Assembly: GCA_021234155.1 (NCBI GenBank)
Contig: JAJEKV010000020.1
Span: 19,087,018 to 19,151,017, forward strand
Length of the DNA: 64,000 nucleotides
Direction: 5' to 3'
Source of the DNA: Isoetes taiwanensis
Lineage: Eukaryota; Streptophyta; Lycopodiopsida; Isoetales; Isoetaceae
Shown: positions 53,780 through 64,000 of the stretch, piece by piece
How the letters are laid out: each line of letters opens with the position of its first letter
Numbering within the stretch: position 1 is the first letter of the stretch
The notes under the pieces: model-generated
What the model was told of the DNA's origin: nothing
Databases searched by the model: none
What the model saw: the letters and a program-made list of their open reading frames with translations, nothing else
Made by a program: the position numbers and the translations under genes

Positions 53780-53855
53780 CGCCGTCCGTCGGTTTTTTAT
53801 GCCCGCGTGGCAATTTTAGTCCACGTCGAGTGGGGCTGTATAACGAAGGTGTCCC
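53780..53855 (-). repeat. right terminal inverted repeat of the Merlin element
   Basis: Reverse complement of the left end; followed by the target duplication CCTCTCTG. Confidence 0.92.
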
Positions 53856-53863
53856 CCTCTCTG

Positions 53864-54265
53864 CTTTAGCTTAATACATCCTGTAACAGTGACTTAAAGA
53901 CAAATTTGCAAGAGCGGACTTTGAAATGCTAAAACTGGGCTCTGGTTCTTCGATCCTAATGTTGGGATTCTTCTTGTATACACAAATCTCCCTTTGACAA
54001 CAATGCATATGCATATGGTTGTTTTTGAACAAAACAATTCATGACAATACAGTATGGTAAAGCCTTCCTTAAGCTGTTTTGTGGAATATAAATTACTATA
54101 TGCTTTCATCTTTATAAAGGTTTTGCAATTTCACTAATTGCTGATGCAAAAAGGTATTTTCGCATTATCTCATTGGATTTAAGGAATCATTCTAGATTTT
54201 TCCCAGGTTCTATGCACAATGCGTTCAAGTAGAAGCCAACCAGAGATGGATGGAGATGGTGTTTG
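53864..54265. other. intergenic DNA between Merlin and LTR debris
   Basis: No gene or element recognised. Confidence 0.4.
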
Positions 54266-55978
54266 TGTGACATTCCACGTATTTATATGGTATACATATA
54301 AATATCATGACACGTCACCATGGGCATTTTGGGGCCATTATGGATTAAATTGATGGGTTTAAGCTAGCTATGTAGAATGTCCCCTAATTAATCTAATTAA
54401 TAACTAATTGCCTAGCTAAGTATTATTAATTAGTATAATTAGATTGTGACGTTCTTCTAATATATGGATAAGGTAGCATGGCTAAGTTATGTATATAACT
54501 TTGCCAAACCTTAAGATGGAACCATTTCCACATGGTCCCATCCTATTGGCCACCTGCCATATGGACGCACATTATTGGAGCCACAAGGCGTGACATGACA
54601 ACCCTAACATACTTATGGGCTAATACTAACCCTAAGCCACTTTCTGGCTCCTACTGTCTTGGAATTCTGATTTGCTCAAAACTCTGTTTCGAGAACCATT
54701 TGTTGTAGTACAACACAAGTGTGACGCTCCTTGAACCTATACGCTGCTCCCATCGTAGAAATACAGAAAATTCCCCTTCCCATGGCGACTCCATCACTAC
54801 AGAATATACGGTATAAATATACGGCATAAATACTTCTAGGCCATGTCACCATACAAGCCTACCTTAGTAGCCTTGTATATCGTAATGTATGGATAAGGGA
54901 GCATGGCTAAGTTATATATATAACTTTGCCAAACCTTAGGATGGAAGCACTTCCACATGGTCCCAACCTATTGGCCACCCGCCACATGGACGCACCCTAT
55001 TAGAGCCACGTGGCATGACATGACAACCCTAACATGCTTATGGCCTAACTCTAACCCTAAGCCACTTTCTGGCTCCTACTTGTCTTGGAACCCTAATTTG
55101 CCCGAAACTCTGTGTTCGAGAATCGTTTGTTGTAGTATAGCACAGATCAACAGCCCTAAGACCGTGTTCACGTCAGAAGGAGTGAGATCATGGAGACGCC
55201 AAGAGCAGATGGAAGTTCCTTCGGAGCAGGTATTTGGAGTAGTTTCATTTGGAAGCTAGGACTCCAGATGAGCTAGTATCTCGTAATTCTAGTTGAGCCC
55301 TCCTAGGACCCTCAATTCGGATCTTGAACCCTAATCAATGAACCCTAACTATAAGTTAGATGCATGTGATTAGGATCAGATGTATTCTTATTATTATCAT
55401 GTACTTAGATGTTATGTTGGTGATCATGTTTGCTCCTCTTGTATTGGGAAGGGGGGTAGAGATCTAATAGCCATTATTTAAATGATCCTCCTAGTTTACA
55501 CCCCTTATTCCTAATGGTTGCGGTCTGTGCATAGATCCCACCAGGATATGGAGGTTACGGAGTGACTGAGCACCATATAACGGGGTTAGTGGCAAAGTGG
55601 AGGGAGGTCCCTGTTGAGCGTGACTACTGGGGACCCATAGCGGGCTAGGCTTATAGTCGATCACCTCATGGGGACCGGGTATAGGTCTGATACTTCTTGG
55701 GTCAATGATGTCGCCCTGATGGGTCTATGATGGATCTATGGATGGATGGATGTGCTAGCCTTCGTGGTATTGGTTATATTATGTTATTTTGCCAGTGCTC
55801 ATGTTGTAGTATGCTTCCGCTGTTATAGGAGCCCATAGGGGACACGCACGTAATGACACCTCCGTATTTCCCTACCTGTGTCCTGGCCATCCCAGGAACG
55901 AGGCAGAAAGAGGGCTCATATAGCAGACAATGCTGGATGGGGGATTTCTCCTAGAGTATACGGTGGGGAGCATCAAAA
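54266..55978 (+). repeat. rearranged LTR of a large retrotransposon family, plus orientation
   Basis: It starts TGTGACATTCC and ends just before a primer-binding site at 55979. Inside, about 250 bp occurs twice (about 54470-54720 and 54890-55145: GGATAAGG.AGCATGGCTAAG, CCACATGGTCCCA.CCTATTGG, CCACTTTCTGGCTCCTACT). Between them lies a short piece in reverse orientation (54720-54805, TGTGACGCTCC..CCATCGTAGAAATAC) that matches the end of the LTR at 56471. This is a patchwork of at least two LTR copies. Confidence 0.75.
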
Positions 55979-55990
55979 TGGTATCAGAGC
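55979..55990 (+). other. primer-binding site, initiator tRNA-Met
   Basis: TGGTATCAGAGC on the plus strand immediately after the LTR, marking the start of an internal region that lasts only about 480 bp before the next LTR. Confidence 0.85.
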
Positions 55991-56470
55991 AATGTTCTTG
56001 CTTGACCAAGAGCTAGCATTGGCAATAACCCTGATTAGATAGATTAACTGGTCTAGTAAAGTATGGAATGGGAATTTCAATCCTGAACCTCGAAAGTGGG
56101 AAAAAAAAAATTCTAGCAGGGTCATAAAATTAGGCTAAGCTGTAGTGGGAAAAGAATGAGTCAAATGAACATTCTAGTAAATTTGGAGTGGAAATTGTAC
56201 ATTAACACCAATTTCACATAAAAAGGATCGAAGAATCATCCGAATCGGAGATCCTGGTGAAATATGATGCAAATTCATCATTAAACCCCCAAGAACCATT
56301 AGAAATTCAAACTTCAAAAATTGTAAGGTAACCATTAATAAGGGTGGCTCATTAATAATGGTAATAATGGCATCATAATATTCCTTCGCAAGCACCTTTC
56401 CCTTTTAAAACACCAAGCCCCCTTTTCCCTGATTTCGCCTTAAACCTATTATAATCTTCCAAGTTGAAAT
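55991..56470 (+). other. short internal remnant between inverted LTRs
   Basis: It begins as retroelement leader after the primer-binding site and contains an A-run at 56101-56110. No gag is readable. Confidence 0.45.
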
Positions 56471-57952
56471 TGTGACGATCCCTGAATCCATACGATGCTC
56501 CCATCGTATAAATACGGAAATCCCCCACCATGGCGAATCCATCACCACGGAAAGGCCCTCCATCTGACTCGGACCACTTGTGATGGCCAAGTGTCCGGGT
56601 GAAGGACACGGAGGTGTCATTCGTCCCACGCCTTCTATGGAAATCCTATATAGCAGAAGCATATATACATGTTAGCACCTCCCAACAATACTAATAAATG
56701 GCCCATCATCATCAATATATTAACAACAGAATACCAACATAACAAAGAAAATACACCATAACTAAGGCTCTACCCCGGGCTCAAACTCCATGGGGGCGAC
56801 TGATGGTCAGGGCCTCAAGATAACAGCAGACAGAGGTATAACATGGCATTGGCTGGCATAAGACAATGGCTAGGGTAGTCCACTCCATCCGCCCCTCCTG
56901 TGCACACTTTGCAGATAGGCTGAATCATGCTATGACGTGCTTGTAGCCCTCCGGAGACGCAATCCCAAGGAATCACCCTTCGGGACTACTCCGGGTTACA
57001 TCTCCTCGATCCGATGAGGCAGGTCAGAGAGGCATCTCCTCCCCGAGTATGACGGATCCCTGGGTGTGCTAGAGAACACGTGCCGCATCAGCGACCCCCG
57101 CATCCGTACCCGACTTACTCCCCTAAATCTAAAGGTCAGCTCACCAACCCGTTCGAGCCCAGGACGGTCACATATGACTCATGCCCTCCGGCCCAGAGAG
57201 TGTCAGACCCATATCCGGCCCACACACGGTGACCGGCTATAAGCCTAGCACACTGTAGGAGTCCTGTAGCCGCGCTAGGCAAGACCCCACCCCCGATTCA
57301 CCTTCATACTCGTTGTCTGGTGCTGAACCACATCATAGCATCCACAGCCAGGTAGGCTCTTGTGCACAGGCCGCATTTACTGGGTTTTAAGGGTTCTATC
57401 TAGGAACATCTCTTCGAATAGAACATAAAATAGAGATTAACCATACATCTATTCATACAAGGGTTAACCCTAGCTACCTTCTGAGCATACAAGGGTCAGT
57501 CCTATGACTATCTAGGAATCCAAGCTATCTACGTACTAACCGGGATCATAGCTAGGTCCACTATCGCTCGGGTGCTCCATCCTTCCTGCTGGAACATGGT
57601 GGAACAGCAGCTCCTCCTCCACCACCCCCCCTCCCCCCAATTCAAATTGGGGCAAATGGGGGTACAAAACCCCAATTTGGGTCCCAAGTTAGTAACTCTC
57701 CCTTGCCCAATCGATTAGGGTCAGGTGGCAGCTCCGGGTTGGCTAATATTAACTAATTTGGTATTTTAGCCCTTTTTAATATTAGGTTAAACCCTAAATT
57801 CGAATTAGGGTTGAAGGTTAGGTTTCCACTTTAATAATTAATTATTAACATAGCTAACCTTAGCTTATGAATAATTAATGTGCCATTAATTATTCATAGT
57901 GAGTATCACGTATTTATACTTAAAAAGGCGTATAAATATGTGGAACGTCACA
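56471..57952 (-). repeat. LTR of the same family, minus orientation
   Basis: 1482 bp with inverted ends TGTGAC/GTCACA. On the minus strand it starts TGTGACGTTCC right after a purine tract AAGGCGGGGAGAA (57953-57965), so it is a 3' LTR of a minus-strand element, typical of Ty3/gypsy layout. It shares the segments GGACACGGAGGTGTCATT and GGGGATTTCC..GGGAGCATC with the plus-strand LTR to its left. Confidence 0.8.
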
Positions 57953-60900
57953 TTCTCCCCGCCTTAAAAGTGATGTTGTCCTCAGCATCAAGACTACTCT
58001 TGTTGCATGACAACACATCGTACATTGGAAGGAAGTCTCCCCTCCTTAAAGAGATAGCGTGAGATTATAAGTCACACATTCAAAGTGATTAAGTTTGAAA
58101 TGACTTGTAATGTGCAATTTATAACTCTGGGATAAAAAGGTTGAGGTATATGTTAGACATGATCATCGTTTAAGACTGTCGAAAGTGAACAGTCAAGGTG
58201 TGTGGAAGTCTCACTGTTTTCAGAGTATACCTAATTTTGAATTCATTCTTTCTATACATACGTGTAATTGATTATATATTATAAACAGGTATAGATATAA
58301 GCAACTTGTATTTGTTCTTATATTATAATATGGAGTTATTAATCTCGCATTGTTTAGTAGAAAGTGATTCTAATCATATTAACTTCTATGTATATGTATT
58401 ATATTCTCCCTTCGCTTTGCAATCCATTTAATTACAGCCAGCCCTAATTTAATTTTGTATCAGAATTTTGTTTTGCTATTTTGGTACAGTTTTAAGAACT
58501 CATATGTTCCTATCCTCGGTGTTTTACATGTCCCTCACATTTATACTTAGCCTTTAATAGAATTATATATTGTACTGTATCTGATATTTTTACGTAAGTC
58601 TTGCTATTTTATCTCATTCTACTATATTTGATTATGTGTTTAGATACCTTTCTTCTTTTGACCATCTTTAATGTTTCCAGACTCACACTCTCGATCCATA
58701 GTTTATGCCTAGCTGTAAGTGATAACCAGACCTTGATATGCAAGGGGTAAAGACCCTTAGAAAATGAGGCTAGATTGTTGATTTAAATGTTGGTTTGATT
58801 TCAAATAAAGTTCTAAGATGTAAAAGCCCAATTGTTTTATTGTTGGCTTCAAGTAAAAATGAACATTTCTTTCCAAAAGTAATAGATGGTTCTTTAGGTT
58901 AATTGGCACAAAGGGATTTCGAGGTGAACTAATACTAAAACGAGTTTTATCTCACACAAGCAGACATATTAATTCACTAGTTATATCTATACATTTATTA
59001 GACATCTATATATTGTTACATTGACATCGCACCGATACGGAGGAAGCATCGGAAGCATGCCTGGTGCTTCTTGAGGCTGTTATACAAGGATGATTAAGCA
59101 GGTCCGGGGTTCTTACTTGAAGTAGAAGTGTAGCACGTTGGGAATAAGAAGTGATAAGGCATCCTTATTTTGGATGGATGGTCGAGAAAATTGGTATGAC
59201 GATGTTTGTTATCCGATTGAAACACTGGACCACATTAGAGAGGTACTATACTAAGGTGGAAACTGGATTATAAGTACCCAGCTCATGAAAGGGAGATCAC
59301 TTTAGAAGTGTAAGTTTTGACAATGGTGGTGAAGGTATAGAATGTCGACCCGACACTTTATAGCTATTGCTACTTGAATCGAGGTATGATTCGCGAAACG
59401 GTAGAGAATAATGTTGAAATAAAGATGCAAGATTATAGACGACTAAGAAGACCACGTAGCCACGTGGATACGCTTAATGACGTTGGTCAAATGCATGATG
59501 ATTATGCATGATATAAATTAAGGAAATGGACACATCTTATGTCTGCTGGGAGCATTGAGATGCCGTATAACAGACTGGACAATAGTGTGGAATGTAGTTT
59601 CCACACAAGGTCAAGAGAGTGGAGGTTGAACTGAACGAAGGCAGGAATAAGCATTCTGTAAGACTGCTGGAATGGAAGACGGCAATTGCTAGCAAAAGGT
59701 GCAATCATCTAAAAGCTACAAAGTATGTTGAAGCTCTGGTGAAGCTAGAGTATGAAGGAAAGTTGGCCTTCAACGAATGATACACTAGGGAGGCAAGTAA
59801 TGCACCCACAAGTCCAGTGTTTGACAAGAGGTACTTGAAAGTTGTTGCAAACAACGTGTCAAATATAGAAAATTTGGAGGGATACTTTGAATAGACCAAA
59901 GTCGGGAGTATGAATAAGGTAGGTGCCCAATGAGCATCTCACCAGGGAGAATGCACCTTGGACTTGGTATCATGTGTGTATCCCGAGGAGTAGCTCCGCG
60001 TTGGTATATGCGTACTAGGAGCATTTAATGGTAAAACACAACTAGAAAAAGATAGGATGTATACTAGAACTTTTAGTTCACATTCCATATGAATACGGAA
60101 GTAATGAAGATAAGAGTTTTTATACTAGACGTTAAACATGTTCACTAGGAACCTAGGGTGGCATCTGCCCCTGTGGAATTTGTGACTAGAGCTTGAGGAT
60201 CAAGGCAAAGTAAGGCTGGAGTCTAGAAGGTGTGGTGTCGAAACCACAACATGTCCATGGTAGCAGAGAACCGAATCGAGGAAAAAAATTGGTGGCAAGT
60301 ATGAATATAGCTAGGTGGCTATGTCAAATAATCACTATGAGTCTAGAGTTAGAGTTGGCTCACACGTGTACCTAGTCCAAGGCTGAATTTTAACATACTG
60401 ATAACTCAAAGTAGGGCTGACGATGAACAAATTAAAAAGGTCTCGAAGTGCATAAAATATCTGCGAGCGGTGATCGTTCGCATCAGCAAAGGCTTCCTGC
60501 TTAGTACAATCCCAATAATTCCAAGTGCGACGGAGCGTATGCCGCAAATGTTTGAAAGCGTGATCGCGAATGTTAACGATCTCGAAACCCTTGATGGGGT
60601 CGTACGGCTATCGAAGATGTCGATTGTGATATTTAGATGTATATCATATTGGAAGATAGTAGAATATTCGTATAAGGCGAGTGAAATATTACTTAGGTAT
60701 GCTTAAAGAATAAGCATAATGATAGGCATATACTCAAAGATATTGGATTAAGTATGATCCAGGAGAGATAAGCATTCAAGTTACCCCAATGGTTGGAGTT
60801 GCCTATCCTAGGTTCATCGTACTAAGGAATATGGAAAGAATTTAAATCAGTGAAAATAGCTAGAGTAAGTTTAGCATATACGGTGATGTTACATTCAGAA

Positions 60901-61150
60901 ACATCCCGATGCATATTGCATTAAACCTACCAATAGGACATCTAGCATTGCATGTGCTTGAACGTATTTCATGTGATGCACATTGCAATGTTGCACCTGC
61001 TTGATGATTTAATTAAGTGTTACATGAAGTATTAATATTGGAAACTTCATTTGAATTATGTCTGGACGATTGTGCCAGTACCTTATTTGTATTAATGGAT
61101 GTAAATGCTATGAACTTCAAGTGTTGATGGTCTAGCATTCTATAACCTTT
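57953..61150. other. decayed retroelement interior or intergenic DNA
   Basis: The first 100 bases on the minus strand (polypurine tract and preceding sequence) belong to the gypsy-like element. Beyond about 58100 no pol motif could be read on either strand. A plus-strand stretch at 59650-59900 (YVEALVKLEYEGKLAF, KRYLKVVANNVSNIENLEGY) looks protein-like but is unassigned and has several stops. Confidence 0.4.
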
Positions 61151-61169
61151 GATAGAACTGATGGTGGTC

Positions 61170-62560
61170 CATCATTGAGTAGTACTATATCAATGGATGC
61201 ATGTGGATATGTTATTATGGCCTCTGATAGAACTATTAATGGTCTATCGTTGAGAAGCATTGCATCAATGGATGAATATGAGGCATCTGCTGTTGGGAAG
61301 AAACATGTGAGGTGTGTGTGTTATTGGAAAGCAACATGTGAGGCATGTGCTGTTGGGAAGCAACATCGCCCTCCTTTTAATGCGAAAGGGAAATGTGCAG
61401 TTTATCACCTTATGCTTTGAGTGGTGCACGTTATTTATGTTTTATCTCTACGTAATCCCAAGTCTTCACAAGTGTTTAAAAGTATGGTGGCAGACTGGTA
61501 AAATGATCAAGCGATTACGTATTGACAATGTAAAATGGTGTCGTTGAGTGTCAGAATCATACGATAATCAATGTTATTCGATGTATGCTACCTAATTCCT
61601 AATAATATTGTTCGATATATGCTGCCTAATTCTTAATATGGAACAAAAGTCGCTAAATCCTAATGTGGATGATGCACCTCCAAATCCCTATGTTGTAAAC
61701 CCTAATGTGGATAATGGATCTTTACATCCTCATGTTGGGAATGAGCTTGTAAATGGGTTTTTACATCCTCATGTTGGGAATGAGCTTGTAAATCCTGAAG
61801 TGGAAGATGATTTCATGCAAAAATTGGATTTGCATGAAGGTAGTGGAAGCCCACCAGATGGATCTTGAAATATCATGCAGCTTTAGCTACTACTGCAGAT
61901 CCGGTTGTAGTGAAAGAGGCTATGTCTTCATGACAAGTCAGAAATTGGCGCATGGCCATGGAAGCTAAGTTTGAATTTCTTATTAACAAGGGTACTAGGG
62001 ATGGAATCGATTACGAGGAAAGCCTTCTCACCCATCGTGCGTCTCACTTATAGCTTGAAAGTATTGCTAGCATTTGCTGCTACATCAAATGGATGTCAAA
62101 ACCGTGTTTCTTAATGGAGATCTTATACATGAATCGATCAGAAGATTTTGGAATTCCAATGTGTATCTAAAGTAGTGTCAAGAACACTTTGTGGTGTTTG
62201 CGCTTTATGTGGATGATACTATCTTGGTATCTAATAACATAGAATACTGGCAAGCAATCAAGAGAAGACTCTTTTCTGCATTTGAGATGCTGGACATGGG
62301 GGAAATATGCTCATGTTTAGGTATTCAGGTCAAACGAGATAAAGACAAAGGCTCGAATACTTTCAGATTGCTTGGGTATACAGATGCACATTGGGATGGT
62401 TGACCAGACACATATAGATCAACAAGTGGTTGATGTCTTTTCTTTGAAAAATCTTTGATGTCTTGGATGAGTAGGAAGCAACGACGTGTTTCACTTTTCA
62501 CTGCCGAAACAGAGTATGTTGCTGCATCTTTTTAGCAAGACAAGAACTTGTTTGGTTATG
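61170..62560 (+). pseudogene. copia pol remnant (pre-integrase, reverse transcriptase, RNase H)
   Basis: In order: a gag-pre-integrase motif CEACAVGKQHRPPF (about 61336-61380), a linker frame with an internal 39-bp tandem duplication (61608-61868), the start of the reverse transcriptase (DPVVVKEAMSS, WRMAMEAKFEFLINKGT, about 61895-61990), LLHQMDVKTVFLNGDL (about 62080), the catalytic LYVDDTILVSNN (62200), GEICSCLGIQVKRD, and an RNase H piece GYTDAHWDG with SLMSWMSRKQRRVSLFTAET (62375-62520). The integrase core is missing, and there are several stops. Copia elements replicate through these activities; this copy cannot. Confidence 0.85.
61721..61793 (+). repeat. 39-bp tandem duplication in the copia remnant
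   Basis: TTACATCCTCATGTTGGGAA followed by TGAGCTTGTAAAT occurs twice, keeping the frame and giving a repeated LHPHVGNELVNGF peptide. Confidence 0.85.
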
Positions 62561-62793
62561 ACGTTTGCTAGAGTGCTCAAGACAAGTTCAAGATGGACCA
62601 AGTATACTTATGTCTCAAAGTGATATTGCATTATCAGAACACTATCAAAGTACCATTGCATTATTCTTGGTGTAGCACTCGGGTTTTTTCCTTTGTGACC
62701 ATCAAAGGTTTTTTTCATCCGAGTGCGAGACAAATTTGTAGGTGAGGAGACTATCTATGGGTTGCAATATTTAGTCTTTTTTCTTTTACAGGC
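62561..62793 (+). other. linker between copia pol and the next gag
   Basis: A tRNA-less, LTR-less join: sequence TGTAGCACTCGGGTTTTTTC leads into a T-rich tract and then the gag ORF. No LTR ends could be found here. Confidence 0.35.
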
Positions 62794-63117
62794 ATGACAT
62801 CTTCTATATCTTATTTAGAAAAAACTTATATGAAGAAGATTATGCATGAATTGATTAATCTCCGCAAGGATCTTACATCATTGGAGTATCGTTTGAATGA
62901 TTCGTTCGACGAACATGTGGATAAATTTAAAGCGCTTTTAGAAGCACTATCTTCAGCTGGTGCTAGTATTCCGCATGATCAACATGTTGTCTATCTTCTG
63001 GAATCCATGCCGGAGGAGCTTCAGACTCTTATGACTGTGCTAGCCAATAAAAAATCTATGGCATTAGGTCGAGCTTGTGAATCACTAAAAGATGGGGTTC
63101 GAAAATTGCAAAGGTAA
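62794..63117 (+). pseudogene. copia gag (UBN2-like) fragment
   Basis: An open frame of 107 residues reads YMKKIMHELINLRKDL, SFDEHVDKFKALLEALSSAG, VYLLESMPEELQTLMTVLAN, the UBN2 region of plant copia gag. The strand is the same as that of the pol remnant, but gag lies downstream of pol, so either two elements are joined or the locus is rearranged. The frame ends at a TAA; coding-like sequence with stops continues to about 63200 (DRKKRGREDEKAAFVTE). Confidence 0.75.
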
Positions 63118-64000
63118 GCTATGCATGAAGATCAAGCTTTACTTGTTGATCGTAAGAAACGAGGTCGAGAAGATGAAAAGGCGGCTTTTGTTACTGAAAC
63201 GATGGAGCTAGGAATTTCCTAGAGGGCTGTAAAGATCAATGTTCTTGTATGTGCTGCAAGAACTACTATTAGTTCTTATTTTGCCGGAGCATGGCATCAG
63301 AATGAAGAGGAGATTATCATTTTGGGGTTTACAAGAATATATTTGGATTACCTTAATGGAGTAAAAGCCTTTATGCATGAAGGGAAATCATATGATTTCA
63401 ATGTTAAAGTGGTTAATGGACTGAGATGGATTTGGTGGCTATTGCTGCAAGCAAAGCTGGAGCATCAGTAGCAGAGAAAATTCGGTGCTTTTGTGGAGAA
63501 TGCTCGAAGTATATGGATCGACTTGTTGTGAACGAGTTCGATTATTGGGGATTATTGGGGAAGCTTCTATGATCCTTTGGGAATTATGGAACAATAAGGG
63601 TGACTGTTGGGTTGTCGTGGAAAAGGTTGTCTTGGAGACAAGTAACATAACATTGAGCACTGCTTTGTCATAATGGCCGAACTACCTGTCATAACCTCTT
63701 GCCATCTCCAGAAGTCTATTTTGATCATCTGAGCCTATGTAACTTCCAACCTTTAAGCCTGAGTATGAGAACCACAAAAGCATCTTGCTTAAGATTGCGG
63801 AGTTAGATCGTGGTGATCTGAGAGGCCGATTCGCCGTGGGGGTCATTTATATGAAAATTTGACTTTGGAAGTCATTTATATTAACACTTGACCTTATTTG
63901 CAGGTTTGCTTAGTGTCAAGCATTGGGGAGAACTCTACGAATAAGCTATCAAATATATGGATGCAAAATTTGGATGCGAAATCTCAAATTGCTTCATATA
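63118..64000 (+). other. decayed copia-derived or intergenic DNA
   Basis: Fragments such as NEEEIIILGFTRIYLDYLNG (about 63305) and RWIWWLLLQAKLEHQ look like degraded protein in several frames. No LTR or complete domain is seen before the window ends. Confidence 0.35.

Larger units (their letters stand above)
52498..53855 (+). mobile_element. Merlin/IS1016-like DNA transposon
   Basis: The element is 1358 bp. Left (52498-52579) and right (53780-53855) ends are inverted repeats of about 80 bp sharing CTTCGTTATACAGCC, GACGTGGACTAAAATTGCCA, CGCGGG and ATAAAAAACCGACGGACGGC; tips are GGGTAGT and GGGACAC. An exact 8-bp duplication CCTCTCTG flanks it (52490-52497 and 53856-53863). The interior encodes an ISXO2/IS1016-like transposase. 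Merlin elements are defined by such a transposase and 8-9 bp duplications. Homopolymer growth (ten C at 52520-52530) explains the length difference between the ends. Confidence 0.9.

Noticed and set aside
1-64000. CRISPR array, bacterial operons or phage genes
   Set aside because: No regularly spaced repeats, no Shine-Dalgarno-linked gene clusters; introns and plant retroelements show nuclear plant DNA.

Overview
The window is nuclear DNA of a land plant that is nearly all transposable-element debris and broken gene copies. Plant identity rests on a two-domain chloroplast glutaredoxin (GIY-YIG plus CGFS), PLS-type pentatricopeptide (PPR) fragments, plant-type LTR elements primed by initiator tRNA-Met, an insert of plastid 16S rDNA, and intron-containing pieces of SEC10, MINPP, UDP-rhamnose synthase and a 2-oxoglutarate dioxygenase. 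The repeated 'KACGS.. / VDMYAKCGS' style of the PPR copies resembles the large PPR families of ferns and lycophytes, so a fern is my best guess (inference, modest confidence).

Layout. 303-7670: a full-length, apparently non-coding LTR retrotransposon (minus strand; target duplication TTTAC) with a second, smaller LTR element nested inside it (1819-5929; target duplication GAAGT) that carries a gag ORF and was later rearranged. 7.7-12.6 kb: AT-rich DNA with no recognisable gene, a perfect 30-nt palindrome and a fold-back element. 12.8-18.0 kb: a decayed L1-type LINE with DUF4283-like ORF1, endonuclease, reverse transcriptase and zf-RVT. 19.1-29.5 kb: a graveyard of host genes: a PPR fragment, an exocyst SEC10 pseudogene of at least ten exons, a hAT-type MITE, a dioxygenase fragment, two SINE-like repeats, and a 5'-truncated MINPP (inositol polyphosphate phosphatase) gene with a nonsense codon. 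29.5-37.5 kb: repeats, a plastid 16S rDNA fragment, a UDP-rhamnose synthase fragment. 37.5-41.5 kb: LRR and PPR pseudogenes. 43.97-45.73 kb: the only clearly intact gene, a GRXS16-like glutaredoxin of two exons (minus strand). 47-51 kb: an ankyrin exon fragment and a decayed MULE transposase. 52.5-53.9 kb: a Merlin/IS1016-like DNA transposon with 76-82 bp terminal inverted repeats and a perfect 8-bp target duplication. 54.3-58.0 kb: rearranged LTRs of one large family in both orientations. 61.2-63.1 kb: copia remnants.

The genes do not form a pathway. What links them is process: retroelements with A-rich tails, DNA transposons and organelle DNA have accumulated around gene copies that carry single-base frameshifts, C-to-T nonsense changes and short tandem duplications. 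The most notable item is the Merlin-type transposon, a superfamily first described from animals. Three small dispersed repeat families (SINE-like with a terminal stem-loop before poly-A; a 119-bp family that sits next to A-rich tracts; a family ending in a TTTGTGCA motif) also look uncharacterised. All calls are from reading the sequence; no database search was possible.
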